64,000 nt of DNA from Turritopsis dohrnii (GCA_027922465.2 BQMF02000374.1:310001-374000); one strand, 5' to 3'; positions 21,684-34,459 are shown, counted from the stretch's first letter. A program made the numbers and translations. The notes: a model not told the origin generated them from the letters alone.

Positions 21684-24600
21684 CTGAAATGAAACAGAAA
21701 ATAACACATCATTGTGAAAAGGGGCCTGGACAAGAATTTAGTGCAGCAGAATCAACATCACTACAACAGGTGTGCTTGATAGGTGGTGACAGTGACAGTG
21801 ATTTTTCCAATGTTGAAACATGTAAGAGACAAACCCATTTCTATTAATAGTTCCATGTGAGTCTGAATGTGTTTTCCTATGATAAACTAATGATGGGGAC
21901 TTCATGATATTCTGTGCTTCAGTTACTGTGTCGATCATATTTTTCGTATACCATTTAGTACGTCCACTTCAACTTCTAAGAAATGTTTCTTTCCCTAGAA
22001 TGATTAAAAATTAAAACATATTCTTAAACTTTATTACAAAGCACCATCATTTAACAATAGCGAATTCTTAAAAAACAAAGAAAAACAGAGCATGTTTTTA
22101 GATTAAGTGAATGTCTCAGGAACTGATAAGGGAAAAAATTCATCATGTAAAGAAAGTCTGAGAGATTGTCGAAATCTTTCAGATCTTACACAGACAAAAA
22201 AGCGCAGCTGAAAATTCTGAAGATGTAACAAGTTTCTAATCTCAGTCTGTTAAAATATTTTTGAATAAAATAACTAAATAATCTCAGAAGACTGCTTTCA
22301 CAGGTAACATCTGCTTTAGTAAGAAAAATGTTTTATTCAAATACAAAAAGACACTACACTTTAAGTAGACAGGAGAAAGTATAAAATATCAGTCAGATTT
22401 TTACAAAAATAATGGATCGATAATTACTTTTAAATTGTTATCAACAAAGACATTTCCGAAACTGGTAATTAACAACACTGCACAAAAAAGGTTATTAAAT
22501 GAAGTAATTTTTATGAAGGATACATTACAGAACAATGACAAAAATCTCATTTGCTTTGTAAATAAACAATCAAAACAAGACAAAGTAATTATGAGTCAGA
22601 GCATAAAAGCCATCATTTATTGTTTACAAAAGTGAAGAATAAAAACAAATAAGCCAAAATCATACAAATTGTAAGGAAACATTATCATGTGTGATTCGCT
22701 TAATCCAACAAACTAGTCTATTTTGGGAAGCATTAAAATTATGATTTTCTGCAAACTTTTATCCTTCAGATACTTCCACAATTACTTGAAATTGCTTTGA
22801 AGCGATAATATAAAGCCAATGAATAAAATAAAATAAAATAAAATACATTAAAATGTCTGCCATGTTTGATCAGAAAGGATGTAAATTTTATATTGAAATG
22901 TGAAGCCTACAATCAACTTGCATTATTCTGTGAAAAATGAATTTAAAAACGTTTAGATTTCTCTTCTAAAATGCCTATCTTCTTTATACATAAGGTTTAC
23001 AATATAAAGCAACATTTATTGAATTCAGCTTTACAAGAGATTATCATACAGTTCCCATCAAATAAAAAAATTTGAAATAAAAAGAATTATGGAACAAAGG
23101 TTCTCATAAAAACTGTTCAATATAAATAGACATGAATACAACACTACATATAACAAGGTTTATATATTACTTGAATAAATTAATTCCTTATTAATATGCA
23201 AAACATAATTCAGCTTACTGTGCATTATTAAAATGAAACAAAAAGACAACTATGAAAAGAAAGGGTTTTTTTTACACATTCCAAATATTGTTCATTTTTC
23301 TTTTTCAGATTGAGCGTAATTCTCCATAATTCAGAAAGACATTTATGATCATCACACTTTAGTTGATCAAAATCTGTAAAATGACTTACATAAGCAGTTG
23401 CTAGGCAACAAAAATATGGTTAACATTTATGAGGTGTTACATAAACCCACAAAAGAAAATACAACAAAAATATGATAAAAATTACAAAGGAACTTTGAGC
23501 AGAAGAGTGTGAACTAACTTTCAAAATTCAAAAAATTTGAAGTAAGGAAAATTATAAAGATCAACTGAGAAAATTGACTTCAAATCAACATAGATTAAAA
23601 AGAATATACTTCTTTATACTTTCATTGAGGGACACTACCCCTTATCAGAAAGTCACCTGTAAAGTGAAGTGAAGTGTGCTTCTGAAAGTAATCAAGCACA
23701 ATTCATCATAGACTTTGGGAAGTACAAAAAATATTCTTACGAGAGCTTGACCAGGACAAAAATATATTTCTTAGAGTTAAATTGCAATATGGGTACGAAA
23801 TGTTAATTTTATAATAGAACAAGGGAAATAGATAAAAAAATTATGAAAACCTATTTTTCTGAAAAATCCATTTTTGCAGTGAGAATTTCATGAAATATTC
23901 TTGTTTACATTCAAGCACTGCAAAGAAGCACACAAATTTTTAAATTTTTGATAAAGTGTACTACTTTTTATTAATGTCTAACTTGATTCAGCAAAATTGT
24001 AGCTGGTGTTCAGATCGTATTGAAAAGGAAGTAAGAAAATGACTACCTCAAAATATGGCAGGTGTTAAATATCAATGTAGATGTGCATAAAATATTTTTG
24101 AATACTGTTGTACAAACAAAACGAAATATCAAGCAGATATTACTTACGTTTAACACATTTCTGTTTTCTTTCTGTCAATTAATGAACACGTTGCTTCATT
24201 GGATCTATCATAGAAAATAGTAAAAAAAGGATTGGTCACCAATGGTGAATAATTTTGCTAATTGATCGTTAATTTCAAACACACCATCTTTTATATTGAG
24301 AAAACAATTTACACTATATTGGGATCAATTTCTACCTCTGCTAAAGGTAAAAGGAACAATTTGATGAAAAAGTAAAAACTAAAAGTTTGCAGTTTAAGTT
24401 GATTTTTGTTGATGTATACAAAAGTATATGAAATGCTTTGGTACCAGTTTAAAAGCAACAAAATGCAAAAAAATTGAAAAATGTTTCATAAAAAAAAGTA
24501 GAAATAAGCAAGATTATATCATACTTGTGTCATTAAAATATGCAATCATTATAAACAAGTAAAAATATACAACAGTGCTGATTTCTAAACAAATGCTCCA

Positions 24601-25347
24601 TACAAGTTCATGCAAAATACATTTTAATAGACTTCATGGGAAACAAGAAAGTCTGATAGCAACGAACAGTTGAGAGTGAACGGAAACTTGTTCAAATCAA
24701 ATAATCTTACTCTTTACAAAGTGGAATTTTAATTGATATAGTTCGATGTAATTCAGGGCGATATCCAAAACACATTAACTTAATGACTATGTATTTCTTT
24801 TATTATTATACAAACAAACTTTTCAGGAAAAGAGGAAAATAACTTTCATGTGAGAACTTGGAATCTTTTTCTTGATGAAATAAAGTTTGTGCAGTGTAGA
24901 TTAATCTATTTGTTTGTATTGAGCACATCGTAATAAAGACATCCATTTCCTTATCAGCCTTAAAATCAATTTTATTATAGTAGGTCAAACCTCAAGAATT
25001 TCATTAACAAACTTGAAGATAACATTAGAGAACTTTATCAAAAACGTCATCGTTTCATTAAATGGATAGCAAACAGTAAATTATAATAGAAAATGTCTTG
25101 AGGAACCAAAAGCCTACAGCCCTTATTTTCATATACTTGCTAACTTTTAACAAGTAACAAAACTAATGTCATCATGGTTGAATAAAATATTTCAAGTCAA
25201 GTCAAAAGTTTCAGTTAATATGACGACTTTCATAATTTCAGTCTTTGAATTTCAGGTTGTTTCAGGGACCACTATTGAATCACTACCAATAAAAGCATAC
25301 ATATAAAAAGTGTACATAATTTCTATATTGTTTCTATAATAGAACTC
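21684..25347. other. Long AT-rich region upstream of the readable GARNL3 exons
   Basis: Probably first intron, 5' untranslated or promoter DNA of GARNL3. I searched the minus strand for a first coding exon and found none that I trust. Short frames around 21650-21938 are not convincing on either strand. There are homopolymer-rich runs and an (AAATA)n-like run near 22824-22845. No RNA gene was seen. Confidence 0.5.
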
Positions 25348-25928
25348 CAGGGATTTTTCCAAGCACTCTTGAATTGAGTTTAGAAACTCAATCATTCATT
25401 GTCAATTAAACATTTTTAAACTCTTTCATGCAAAGTACTTAAAAACATGTTTAGAGAGTAAACAACAAAAGACATGTTGCGATCTTCTGAAGGTCATGTT
25501 AGGGAGTTCAAAAGACCAAATCAAACACCAGCTTATATTCGCCACTAACGCAATTTCGAACTTTTTTCGCCTATAATAGTCGAACTGGAAAACGAAAAAA
25601 TTATTTTGCTGGTAAGGGGGAGGGACTTAAAAGCATACTCAACCATTGTATGAAACAAAACATGCTCCACTGAGATTATTCAATTGACAAGATAACTTAG
25701 GTTTAGGCCATTATTCAGCAAACGTTCTGTTGCTAGAGGAACAGTCACTGTTTCTAAGATAATTTTGAAATTTCTTTTGTTATACCAATTCATTTCTTCA
25801 CCTAACAAAATAATACAAAAGGAGTACCAGTAGGATTCGTTTTCATGTTATTCAATGAAATTATAACTGTCTAACTCAATCTCTCTACCAAAAACGGTAG
25901 TAACCAAAAGTGCTTGGAAAAATCCCTG
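25348..25928. mobile_element. hAT-type MITE (581 bp)
   Basis: Inverted tips CAGGGATTTTTCCAAGCAC and GTGCTTGGAAAAATCCCTG. The left ~130 bp resembles 1820-1990, so this is a short relative of the hAT remnant near the window start. No clear 8-bp duplication was found (TAGAACTC left, AACTACTA right), so it is old or was rearranged. No ORF. Confidence 0.75.
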
Positions 25929-27099
25929 AACTACTATATATAGTTAGAAAGTTCTAACAGTGGCAATTTTTAGGATGGCTTTTAGGTACTGTTTTGACCT
26001 TATTTCAAATTATCTATTTTGCTTTTATTTGTCAAAATAAAGTGGGATTTATCTGACCCATGCAAATGCTAATCGTTACAATATTGATCACTATAGACTT
26101 AATGTTTGCATTTAGCAAGATGATAGTCCTCTTAACATTGTATAACTGTAGAGCAGAGTCAAGCACTGTAATAACTGAATATCAATAACTGATCCAGTTA
26201 TCCTTTGTAGCCAGGAAATTGAAAATGATCACCAGACATGTGGTACTTAACAAGTGTGAAAGTCAATGCCAATAAAGGATGGGCGAATTAAGTCTGCATA
26301 ATTGTACTTACAGGTATAAAAGAGATCTTAGGGTAAATATCAAGGCTGCATACCTATGTTAATGAGAAAGTCCTTTTTTATTTAAGTGTCATTTTTTTCC
26401 AGTACCCTGTGTAATTTTTTTTAACCATGTTTAATTTTGAAAATGATGTTTGTGATGTCATAAAATCTTTGATCGATGATATCTCAGCAATTGTTGGTCG
26501 TAGAAAAACTATCCCATACATTTTTTGATCAGTTTTTTGAGCTCTACAACATGGGTTGCGATTCGATGATAATATTGCACACAACTTTTATTTTAGAGAG
26601 TGGTAGATTTAGTTTTACAGTCAAGTTCTTCTTAGGAGCAAGTAAAACCACGTAGAGGTGAGAAACACTTAGTATACCTTTAAGGGAACTAATTTTCGCA
26701 GGTATAAATTTTCACAAAACAAATTTTACTGGTTGGATGGGTCAAAATGGGCAAGTTTTGCAGAACTTAATTTCGCGGTTGAAGGATTTTTACGAAATTT
26801 GTGGAACTTATTTTTGCAGTAAGCATGTTATGCGGAGGAGGGAGATCAAGAGAAAGAACTATTATACTGTCTACTTTAAAGCTTAAAGTCTTGTGTGGTC
26901 GGATTTATTTATTTAACCCATGTTTTATTTCCACTTCTTCTTGACCAACCAACTGCTCTTACACGCCTTCATATTTTCACAACAGAACGAAACACGTGTA
27001 AACAATTCTGCTCACATTTAAAGACAGGGAACAAACAATAGGTTCTATTCAATTTGTTTAAAGGGGCCTTTGACATTTCAAAATATCAATCTTGTAAGA
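25929..27099. other. AT-rich DNA with a MITE-like repeat at 26671-26905
   Basis: Around 26672-26830 the words TTAAGGGAACTAATTTTCGC, TTTTGCAGAACTTAATTTCG and GAACTTATTTTTGCAG recur with slight changes. The same start (TTAAGGGAACTAATTTTCGC) occurs near 61005, and a shared ACTTTAAAGCTTAAAGTC block (26875-26893) appears inverted near 61087, so this is a dispersed repeat family. Nothing else seen. Confidence 0.5.
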
Positions 27100-27125
27100 T
27101 AGTAGTAGTAGTAGTAGTAGTAGTA
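27100..27125. repeat. (TAG)n microsatellite, LINE 3' tail
   Basis: About eight TAG units immediately next to the 3' end of the minus-strand LINE. Read on that strand it is (CTA)n, the simple-repeat tail many non-LTR elements carry in place of poly(A). Confidence 0.7.
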
Positions 27126-27462
27126 TTTATTTCTCCATTAAGTAATAAAAACTATTTACATTGTGCGTATTACAAAATAATATAGTTTATTACATAAAGG
27201 AAGGAAGACCTCTTAGTAGCAAGCTATTCAAGAAAAGGCCACCGTAAATTTGAACTAAGATGACTTAAAGAAAGAATTTTAGACTACTAATTAAACAAGT
27301 AAAAACGAAAAACATCATTATATAAAACGAGAAAGAAAAAAAGAAAAAAAAAAAAAATAAATAAAATAAAATAAAATAAGTAAATAAGTAAATTAATAAA
27401 TAAAAAGAAACTAAAAAAGAAAAGAGGAGAGGGTATCCTTGTTTGTATTGTGGTAGGCAGCT

Positions 27463-28677
27463 TTAATACTCAGATGCTAGTAAAGAGTGGTATGTCATTT
27501 TGAGCTTATGTTTCGAAAGATCAGGCAGCTGAGAAACAGGAAATAGTGTTTGTAACTCATTCCATTGAACAATAGATTTATATGTAATAGAGTTTGTTCC
27601 ATACATAACAGTTCTGAAGGATGGTCTAGTTAAAAGATGATTTAGTTTTCCCCTGGTTTGATGACAGTGTTGATAAAAACTGAGAGAGTAGATGTTGCAG
27701 ACTCTGATAGGACATTTGTTATTCAAGATGTCATGGACTAGAGTGACATTACGAAGCTTAATAAGATCAGGAACTTTAAGTAAGTTTAAATTGGAAAAAA
27801 TTTCACTAGAAGAAGCATTAAAGTCAGAAAAGGTAATTAATCTTAGACATCTTTTCTGTAAGACAAACATTCGTTCCACATTATGATTAAAAATTTGACC
27901 CCAAATCTGACAGGAGTAATTCAAATGAGAGAAAAATAAAGCATAGTATATTTGAATTAAAGTTGAGAGAGGCAGGAAGTGACGCAGTTTAGAAATCACT
28001 CCATTTGCACTACTGAGTTTTGAGCATAAATTAGTGGTATTGATATTCCAGTTTAGAAAATGATCCAGAGTTATACCAAGGTACTTAACAGAATCACTGA
28101 GTTTAAGAGGTTGATTGTCGATATAAAAATTCAAATCATGGTAGATTCTTTTGTGAGGGTTCCTGAAGAGCAGAATTTTAGTTTTCGCAACATTTAAAGA
28201 GATTTTATTAGCACAGAGCCAAGTAAAAAGACTATCAAGATCAGAATTTATGTTTCTCTCAATGTTTATGAGTGAAAAATCAGAATAAACAATACTAGTA
28301 TCGTCAGCAAAAAGAGAGGTCAAACTGAAGTTTATAGCATTACAGAGATCGTTGATATAGATTAAAAATAAAAGTGGTCCTAGAACTGAACCCTGAGGGA
28401 CCCCAGCTAAAATTCTCTGGATGGTTGATTTAGCTCCAGAATATGAAACATATTGGACTCTGTTAGAAAGATAAGATTTGAACCAGTTGTTTGCAATTCC
28501 TCTAATTCCATATAGCTCTAGTTTTTTGAGCAAAATATTGTGGTCTACTGTGTCAAACGCTTTTTGCAGGTCAATGAAAACCCCACATGAGAATTTGCCT
28601 TCATCTAGATATCTTCGAATCTCCTCAGTAAGTGATATAAGAGCAAGTTTAGTAGAGTGGTTTTTTCCTAAAACCAA
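27463..28677 (-). pseudogene. LINE reverse transcriptase, main part
   Basis: 404-aa frame with the core RT blocks in order: GVFIDLQKAFDTVDHNILL (first catalytic Asp region, ~33-51), AGVPQGSVLGPLLFLIYIND (~91-110), the FADDTSIVYS catalytic pair (~122-131), and KYLGITLDHFLNW. A connection/tail region follows with HLNYSCQIWG and QKRCLRLI. The frame is separated from its N-terminal part by a frameshift near 28650-28690. Non-functional as it stands. Confidence 0.85.
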
Positions 28678-28981
28678 ATTGTCTTTCTGATAGAATGTTG
28701 TGAAGTTGAAGAAAAGAAATTAAACGAGAGTAAACCAGTTTTTCAAAAATTTTGTCTATATTTGAAAGAAGTGAAATTGGCCTGTAATTGTTAACATCTT
28801 GATTAGATCCTTTGTTTTTGAAGACAGGGATAACTCTGACTGTTTTAAGGGCTTCTGGAAAGATACCTGTTTCAAAAGTTAAATTCAAAATTATTTGAAG
28901 AATATCAGCAAGCTTATCAGGAACATGATCAAAAATTTGTCTAGGTATACTAGAATCACCTGAGCTTTTCGAGTGATTCAA
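28649..28981 (-). pseudogene. LINE reverse transcriptase, N-terminal part
   Basis: 110-aa frame with the RT0-RT2 signature: SSGDSSIPRQIF, PEALKTVRVIPVFKNKGSNQ, then NNYRPISLLSNIDKIFEKLV and ERQFGFRKK. It continues into the next frame (27463-28677) through a frameshift at their overlap. Confidence 0.8.
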
Positions 28982-29226
28982 AGATTTAAATATTTTGAGA
29001 AGCTCATTTTTTTCTACTGGAGAAAAAAAGAAGGAATTCTCAGAATGGTTTTTTTTAATAAAACTTTCAAAATTATCAACTTTGGGAATTTGATTTTGAA
29101 TTTTACTAGCAACAGTAGTGAAAAATTTGTTGAATTCATTGGAAATTTTTGTAGGGTCTGAAATTTTAGTATCATCCCTTTTTAAAATAATGTTTGAGTG
29201 ATATTTCTTTTTTTTTGTAAATTATT

Positions 29227-29700
29227 TCATTGATACCTTCCCAAGTTTTTTTTAGTGTTTGTAGAGTTTATGTTGAAAAAGGTTTTATAATGAAGGGTCT
29301 TGCTTTTTCTGAGAAGGGTAGTGATCATATTCCTGTATAGCTTATATTTTTCATGAAGCCTGGTCTTGTTGGCCTGGTTTTTTGCATTAATGAATTTTTT
29401 AAGGAGTTTATCCCGGATTGACATAGATCTTAGGATTCCTTTAGTTACCCAAGGCTTTTTTTGACGTTTGATTTGTTTCTGTGTGATTCTTTTCAAAGGA
29501 ACATGATCATTGAGTAAATTTTGTAGATGTTTGAAAAAATTATCAAAAGATACGTTTGGATCATGTTTGTCATGCTGTAAGATGTTATTCCAATCCAAGT
29601 TGTTAAAAATTTTGCAAAAGCTTTCCTGATCAAAATTTTTCCAGTCTCTGTAGTAATTTTTGGCTTTATCAAATGAGTTGTCAAAACGAGTGTTGTTCAA
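29227..29700 (-). pseudogene. LINE linker between endonuclease and reverse transcriptase
   Basis: 157-aa frame with the arginine/lysine-rich linker typical of these ORFs (KRQKKPWVTKGILRSMSIRD, then a YKLYRNMITTLLRKSK helix). It is broken from the RT by a frameshift near 29220 and cut at the 5' end. Confidence 0.7.
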
Positions 29701-30558
29701 AATGGAAAACTGGATTAAATGGAAAACTGGATTAGATTAGATGATAAGATAGGAGCTGTGATAAAATATAAAAACTTTTTGATTTTTTTCGCAGCTCCTA
29801 TCTCACAAAAATTGTGAGATAGAATGCAAAATGTGATCGCGTAATTAATTTCCACTGACTATCTCACCGAACTATCGTGTAAAAAATTACGCGATAAGCC
29901 ACATATCTCACTGGTGGAAAACAACCTTAAGTTTGCTTAGCTCAAGTTAACTGGCGGTCAGGCTGCCATTTATATTATTGAGGTCATATAATTATTATAT
30001 CAGGACAGGTTTGAGTCAAGACCAGTAGTCGTTGATTGGGCTTGTTAGGTCATTGTAGACCATCATGTAAGTTTAGGGTGCATCCCCTGTCCTTTATTTG
30101 GCCAATACTTGTCTTTTTGTTGTGTCTTACCCATTTTGTATTCCGAACGCATACAGTTAAGACACAGGATTTTCACATATCATTTTCAAAACTAAAGCCA
30201 ATACGTGAAGTATATATAGAGGCTGAATAATGAAGTTCTGAAAAATTCTGTCCTTGACCGTCATATATTCTGTTTTAAGCTAAATAGTGCTTAAATAGAG
30301 GCACAGAAAAGATTCTACGTAGATGAAAGTCCAAAATACAGCTTACATATTCACTGCCAAATTTGGCAAATCTCCAAGATAGTGGATGGTTCGTCTAACT
30401 TGGCAAATAATTAAACAGTATTACACTTTAGCCGTTTTATATTGTCAAGGAAATACCTTGTTTATTCTGTGTGAGATTTTTCTACAAATGAGGTGATAAT
30501 GATCCCCAAGATGATACTATCCATCACATCATACGCTTATCATGCATGGTGTGTGGTG
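29701..30558. other. Spacer with inverted ATCTCAC/GTGAGAT words
   Basis: At 29745-29930 the words GGAGCTGTGATAAAAT, GCTCCTATCTCAC, TTGTGAGATAG and ATATCTCACTGG recur in both orientations, possibly an old hairpin MITE. 29931-30558 shows nothing recognisable. Confidence 0.4.
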
Positions 30559-30657
30559 CATGGGCCGCGGAAGCTTTTTTGTTTTAGGGGGGCTGAAGAT
30601 ATAGTATCCCCCACAGGCCCCACCATGGTTGAGGCGAAGAGTCTCAAAAGACTATTC

Positions 30658-30685
30658 TTAATAATAATAATAATAATAATAATAA
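30658..30685. repeat. (AAT)n microsatellite, LINE tail
   Basis: Nine or so AAT/ATA units adjoining the 3' end of the minus-strand LINE fragment; it serves as its tail. Confidence 0.7.
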
Positions 30686-30807
30686 CCGATTTATTTCTAG
30701 CTCCATTTTGCTACATGGTTCTTCTCCTAGAAATTTGTATGTGGTGTGTATGTTAAATGTATTTACAAACTTTTTTTTTTTTTTTTAAACATATATATAA
30801 AAAATAT

Positions 30808-31056
30808 CTATAAAGTACGTGCAATTGCTTTGTCCATTAGGTATGTAAACGTTTTCGTTTTAAAACTGTGCAAACTTTCTGATTCACGAATTGGTTTCGG
30901 CAAACTGTTAAAAGTTTGAGCGACGGTATTACTGTAGGAATTGATGACATTGCTTCGGTGAATCATAGGGCCGATGTTCTTACGATTACTTCGATTATTC
31001 TTGGCAAAATATTGGGGGGCTCTAGCCCCCCTAGCCCCCCCAGTTCCGCGGCCCAT
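30808..31056 (-). pseudogene. C-terminal tail of a LINE ORF2 protein
   Basis: The 82-aa frame ends with the pattern seen at the end of many Jockey/CR1-type proteins: INSYSNTVAQTFNSLPKPIR then ESESLHSFKTKTFTYLMDKA, i.e. the xxxWNSLPxxIRxxxSLxxFKxxLKxxL motif. The first ~12 residues come from the MITE's glycine-rich end. Remnant. Confidence 0.7.
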
Positions 31057-31104
31057 GTGGTGAATTGGTTGTTTTAACAGTAAAAATATCGAAAACCGAA
31101 TATA

Positions 31105-32492
31105 GAGTGCCTGCTCCCCTTACCGCTATGTGCTGCTTGCCGCTAACTTTCAGTTTGATGGTTTATTTCCTTCATTTGAAGACGACAAATCAAACCAAAC
31201 TAATTATTGTCTAAAAGTATATTCATTCAGCCATCGTTATGGAAAGTTTCAAAGTGAATTGCCAAATACTTACTGATTAATAGAGTAAAATCTAACACCG
31301 GGTCGCGATCATTGTGAAAAAAATATTAAAAATGGCTTCCTCGAAAAATAAATGCTTCAAAATTCAGTGTCATAAATAACGGAGCATATCGATTCCTTGT
31401 TATTCCTCTGCTGTCTTGAATGCTACCAACATCTGAGATTTTATCCACAAAAACAGTTTTCTTGTATATATCGTATACGGGAGTAAATCATCTTAAGTAT
31501 ACAGCAAGGTAATTCTGTAACCACGTGTCCTTTCTCCGCTATAGCAACAAAATTTGTTCTTGTTAGCACTGATTTCAGCTTGATTACTCAAACAGTTAAA
31601 TTTTTTTTTACAGACATTCAATTAGCGCGAAATCCCATATGTTGATAATATCACCCATAGATTTATCGTTCAAGAAAACGTGAAACTTGTTTCGTAGACC
31701 TTTTCACCCAAAGGACCCATTGTCATTAAAAAATTTTTATTGCGTTAACGCTTTTTATCAATCGCAATTTAAACTTTTTAGCAATTGCAACTTGAATTCT
31801 TTAGGATCATTCTAGCGTGTATCCTCCGCATGTTGAAAACCTCCATCACAAGTATAGAAACAATTGATTTCATATGTTGCGAGTGTAAAAAGTAATTCAA
31901 TACATGTTGATAATTACATTCGCGGTTCATGCTTTTAACAAATTAACGATGTCTGTTTATCGTATAATTACTCTGCAGGCTCACAATAGGGCAATTCCCC
32001 ATCACGTGTCTAGATTTTTGCGATCAAAAGTTGACTTGTCGAGACGGCACTATTGTTTTCTAAAAAAACTTCGCTCATTAAAATATGGCTGCCTTCGATT
32101 TGTAAACAGTAAAGGCATACATTTTTATTAAGCCTGTGGTTGTCTTATATCTGTAGAAGCAAAGCAGGAAAGCACTTAAGTTGAGAGAAAAGGGATTAAA
32201 CTGTTACTATGAACACTAAATTCCATAAAATTTTGCTATTTGCATCACTTTTGACGAATGTGAAATTAGTTAGCGGAAAGAGGAACAAGTTAGCAGAAAG
32301 AGGAACATCACCCTGATGATGTTTACAATTACAGTATTTGTTATCAATCTTATTCTCTTTGTTTTTTCTTGTTGATTTAGTATCTAGGATGACCAATTGT
32401 GGTGCTAAATCCATTTAACTGTGTTTTTACGTTTGCATTGACGAATTTTGCAACATTACAATTAAAGTTAGCGGTAAGGGGAGCAGGCACTC
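31105..32492 (+). mobile_element. Non-autonomous deletion derivative of the pogo/Tigger-like element at 1-978
   Basis: Inverted ends GAGTGCCTGCTCCCCTTACC and complement, with TA at 31103-31104 and 32493-32494 (1,388 bp). 31855-32492 matches 427-978, including the last dozen codons of the transposase tail (TIDFICCECKK), while the catalytic core is absent. The subterminal word TTAGCGGAAAGAGGAAC is present twice near 32272-32306 (once in the 1-978 copy). No intact ORF, so it would rely on transposase from another copy. Confidence 0.85.
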
Positions 32493-33166
32493 TATGGCTT
32501 ACTTAAGCTCCATAGCTTAATTAGAAATTGTTCCTAACTGCCTATGTAATACACTTCAAGATTTTATCCACTTACATTATTTGGTTCCCTTTTTAAAAGC
32601 TTAAAAAGGCAATCAATGACATTAAGAATTCATTTAATATACACACATGAAAATGTTTGATTTTTAGTTCAATCAACAGGTACAACTAATATAATAATAG
32701 CTAATGATAGCATCAGAAACTCGTCCATATATAGATCAAGACACAATTAGTCCTAGTCGTTACTTCCTCCTAGTACAAACCTTGATAAAAAGATTAGCTA
32801 GGGGTAGCCACAACACATACAGGAATCCGTAATATCATGAACGATGTAAGGATAACATACAGAACATCAAAATACCTGAGAAAAACAGCTGCTTAAAAGT
32901 TGAACAAGTATAACTTGGACAGATAGAAAGATTTATAGAAATCACGATCTGAAGATGAAGAAAATGAGTGAGACAAAAAAACAAGGTCTTGCTCACCCAC
33001 AATTCCATGCACACTTTTCTCTTTCAGTGACATCTCACACGAAACTGAGACCCGGAAAACCCGAGTTATAATCCCTTTCAATTTATTAAGAATGATGAAT
33101 GGGTGGCTACTCATGTTTCTACTATGCTACATGCACAGTGGATAAAAATCATTCACTTTTAATATT
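32493..33166. other. AT-rich spacer
   Basis: No coding exon, repeat end or RNA gene recognised between the TA-flanked derivative and the retroelement. Confidence 0.5.
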
Positions 33167-33259
33167 TTACTATTTCATGAATGTTTTGATCTAAATGATA
33201 CAATATAACAAAACATATAAAAGTATAACAAAAGATAACAACTAGTCCATTGTCCTTCA
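33167..33259 (-). repeat. 3' terminal direct repeat (LTR-like) of the Ty3/gypsy-like element
   Basis: About 93 bp nearly identical and in the same orientation as 37743-37836, starting TGAAGGACAATGG on the minus strand directly after a polypurine tract (complement of CCCCTCC at 33260-33267). Short for an LTR, so the rest may have decayed. Confidence 0.7.
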
Positions 33260-33852
33260 CCCCCTCCAGTTCGGAGCAGGGTCGCCGATTTCAAATCCAA
33301 TGTCTTTTCTCAAGCGTATACCGTGGTGGAGGGCGTGAACGTGGCTGAGGGCGTGTTGATCGACGGGGTCGAGCAGAACCACAATCTTGGGTCACGGTAG
33401 AATCTGGTGCGACAGGAACAACAACATAGTCAGCAGGTGGAGAATTATCGGGTGGGGGAACAACATGAGGAGCATCGTTGATGGGCGGTAAGGAGAGGGT
33501 CGGAGCATCAACAGACTGATCTAAAGGTGGTGGGTGTACAAACGGTAGGAGGCGCTGATGATGTGAACGGGAACAACAAAGGGAACGGATGGAGACGGGG
33601 GTACTGGATCACTTGAATGATTCAATGGTTGTGAAGACTTCCGAACTGACGGCCAGTGATCTCTGGCGATGTCGGAATAAAGTGTCAGAGGAACCGTCAG
33701 CTACGTCTGGCGACACGTCCAGTACCATCAACCCTGAGGGTGTAACTGTCATGCCCATGCGATTCAACAACCGTTCCGGATCGATTGCATCGCTTCGGTT
33801 TTGGTATCACGTTTGGTATCACGTCTGATGGCTGCAGCAACGAAAGACTCTT

Positions 33853-34459
33853 TTACATCACAGGAGGGGGGGAGGGGGGATGGCGTGAAGTGGCGTCCGC
33901 AGCAAGATTGACTTGGTAGATGTATTGTTCTAAAGTTCCCTGTTTTAGTCTGAACAATCGAATATTCGCGATTTCATCTAAAAACAATTTTGTAAGGGAT
34001 TTATAGTCTGTTGCAATGACAAGATTGTGGCAACCCATTGTAAAAAACTTCGTCTGCACCAAGCTCCAGGTGATGGCTAATGCCTCTCCCTCAATAGGTG
34101 CGTAATGTTTTTCTGCATTGGAGAGGGATCGCCGATCCGGCGAGGGTGATGCGCCAACCATTACTACAACAATCGGGGAGGCCTGGTAGACATGAACAAT
34201 GCTTTTGAAGTGGGAAATAACCGATACCTTGCTTTGACCAATCGGTAAATAAGCAAGTGGGTTTTTCAGGGTCGAAGATCTCCGTCTTTGATGGCATTGA
34301 TGATGGACTGCTTGGACAAGTTAAATGCATAATCCAGTTGTGAGTTCCATTCGAAGGGACAACGAGGAGACAGAAATGGGTGGAATGGCGCCATGTAAGG
34401 ACGAATTTACGCATAATTATTCGTGATAGATGTAGGAGCAGGGAAGTTTTTAATGGCAT
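33853..34459 (-). pseudogene. Ty3/gypsy-like RT thumb and RNase H remnant
   Basis: Two overlapping frames (34091-34459 and 33853-34161). The first holds FDPEKPTCLFTDWSKQGIGY, the catalytic TDWSKxGIGY strand of RNase H. The second holds SLSNAEKHYAPIEGEALAIT, VIATDYKSLTKLFLDE and RLFRLKQGTLEQYIYQVNLA ending ADATSRHP, the second half of the domain. A frameshift near 34150 separates them. Upstream on the same strand (34560-34926) RT pieces continue in broken frames (e.g. ERIVDDTIHYDSDLENHWW). Confidence 0.8.

Larger units (their letters stand above)
27126..29700 (-). mobile_element. 5'-truncated non-LTR retrotransposon (LINE), degenerate
   Basis: Three minus-strand frames make up the pieces of one reverse-transcriptase polyprotein in order: 29227-29700, 28649-28981 and 27463-28677, followed by a ~330-bp 3' region and a simple-repeat tail. 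The endonuclease is missing, cut at about 29700, as is common after incomplete target-primed integration. The family is Jockey/CR1/L2-like on motif style; I cannot place it more closely. Confidence 0.85.
30559..31057. mobile_element. MITE carrying a LINE 3' fragment
   Basis: Inverted ends CATGGGCCGCGGAA and TTCCGCGGCCCATG, with TGGTG directly repeated at 30554-30558 and 31058-31062. Almost the whole interior is LINE 3' end (next entries), so either a LINE fragment was picked up or a LINE inserted into the MITE and the rest decayed. G-rich blocks just inside both ends (GGGGGGCTG on the left; GGGGGGCTCTAGCCCCCC on the right) add to the symmetry. Confidence 0.75.

Noticed and set aside
33589..33828. 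79-aa plus-strand ORF
   Set aside because: Antisense to the end of the retroelement pol region.
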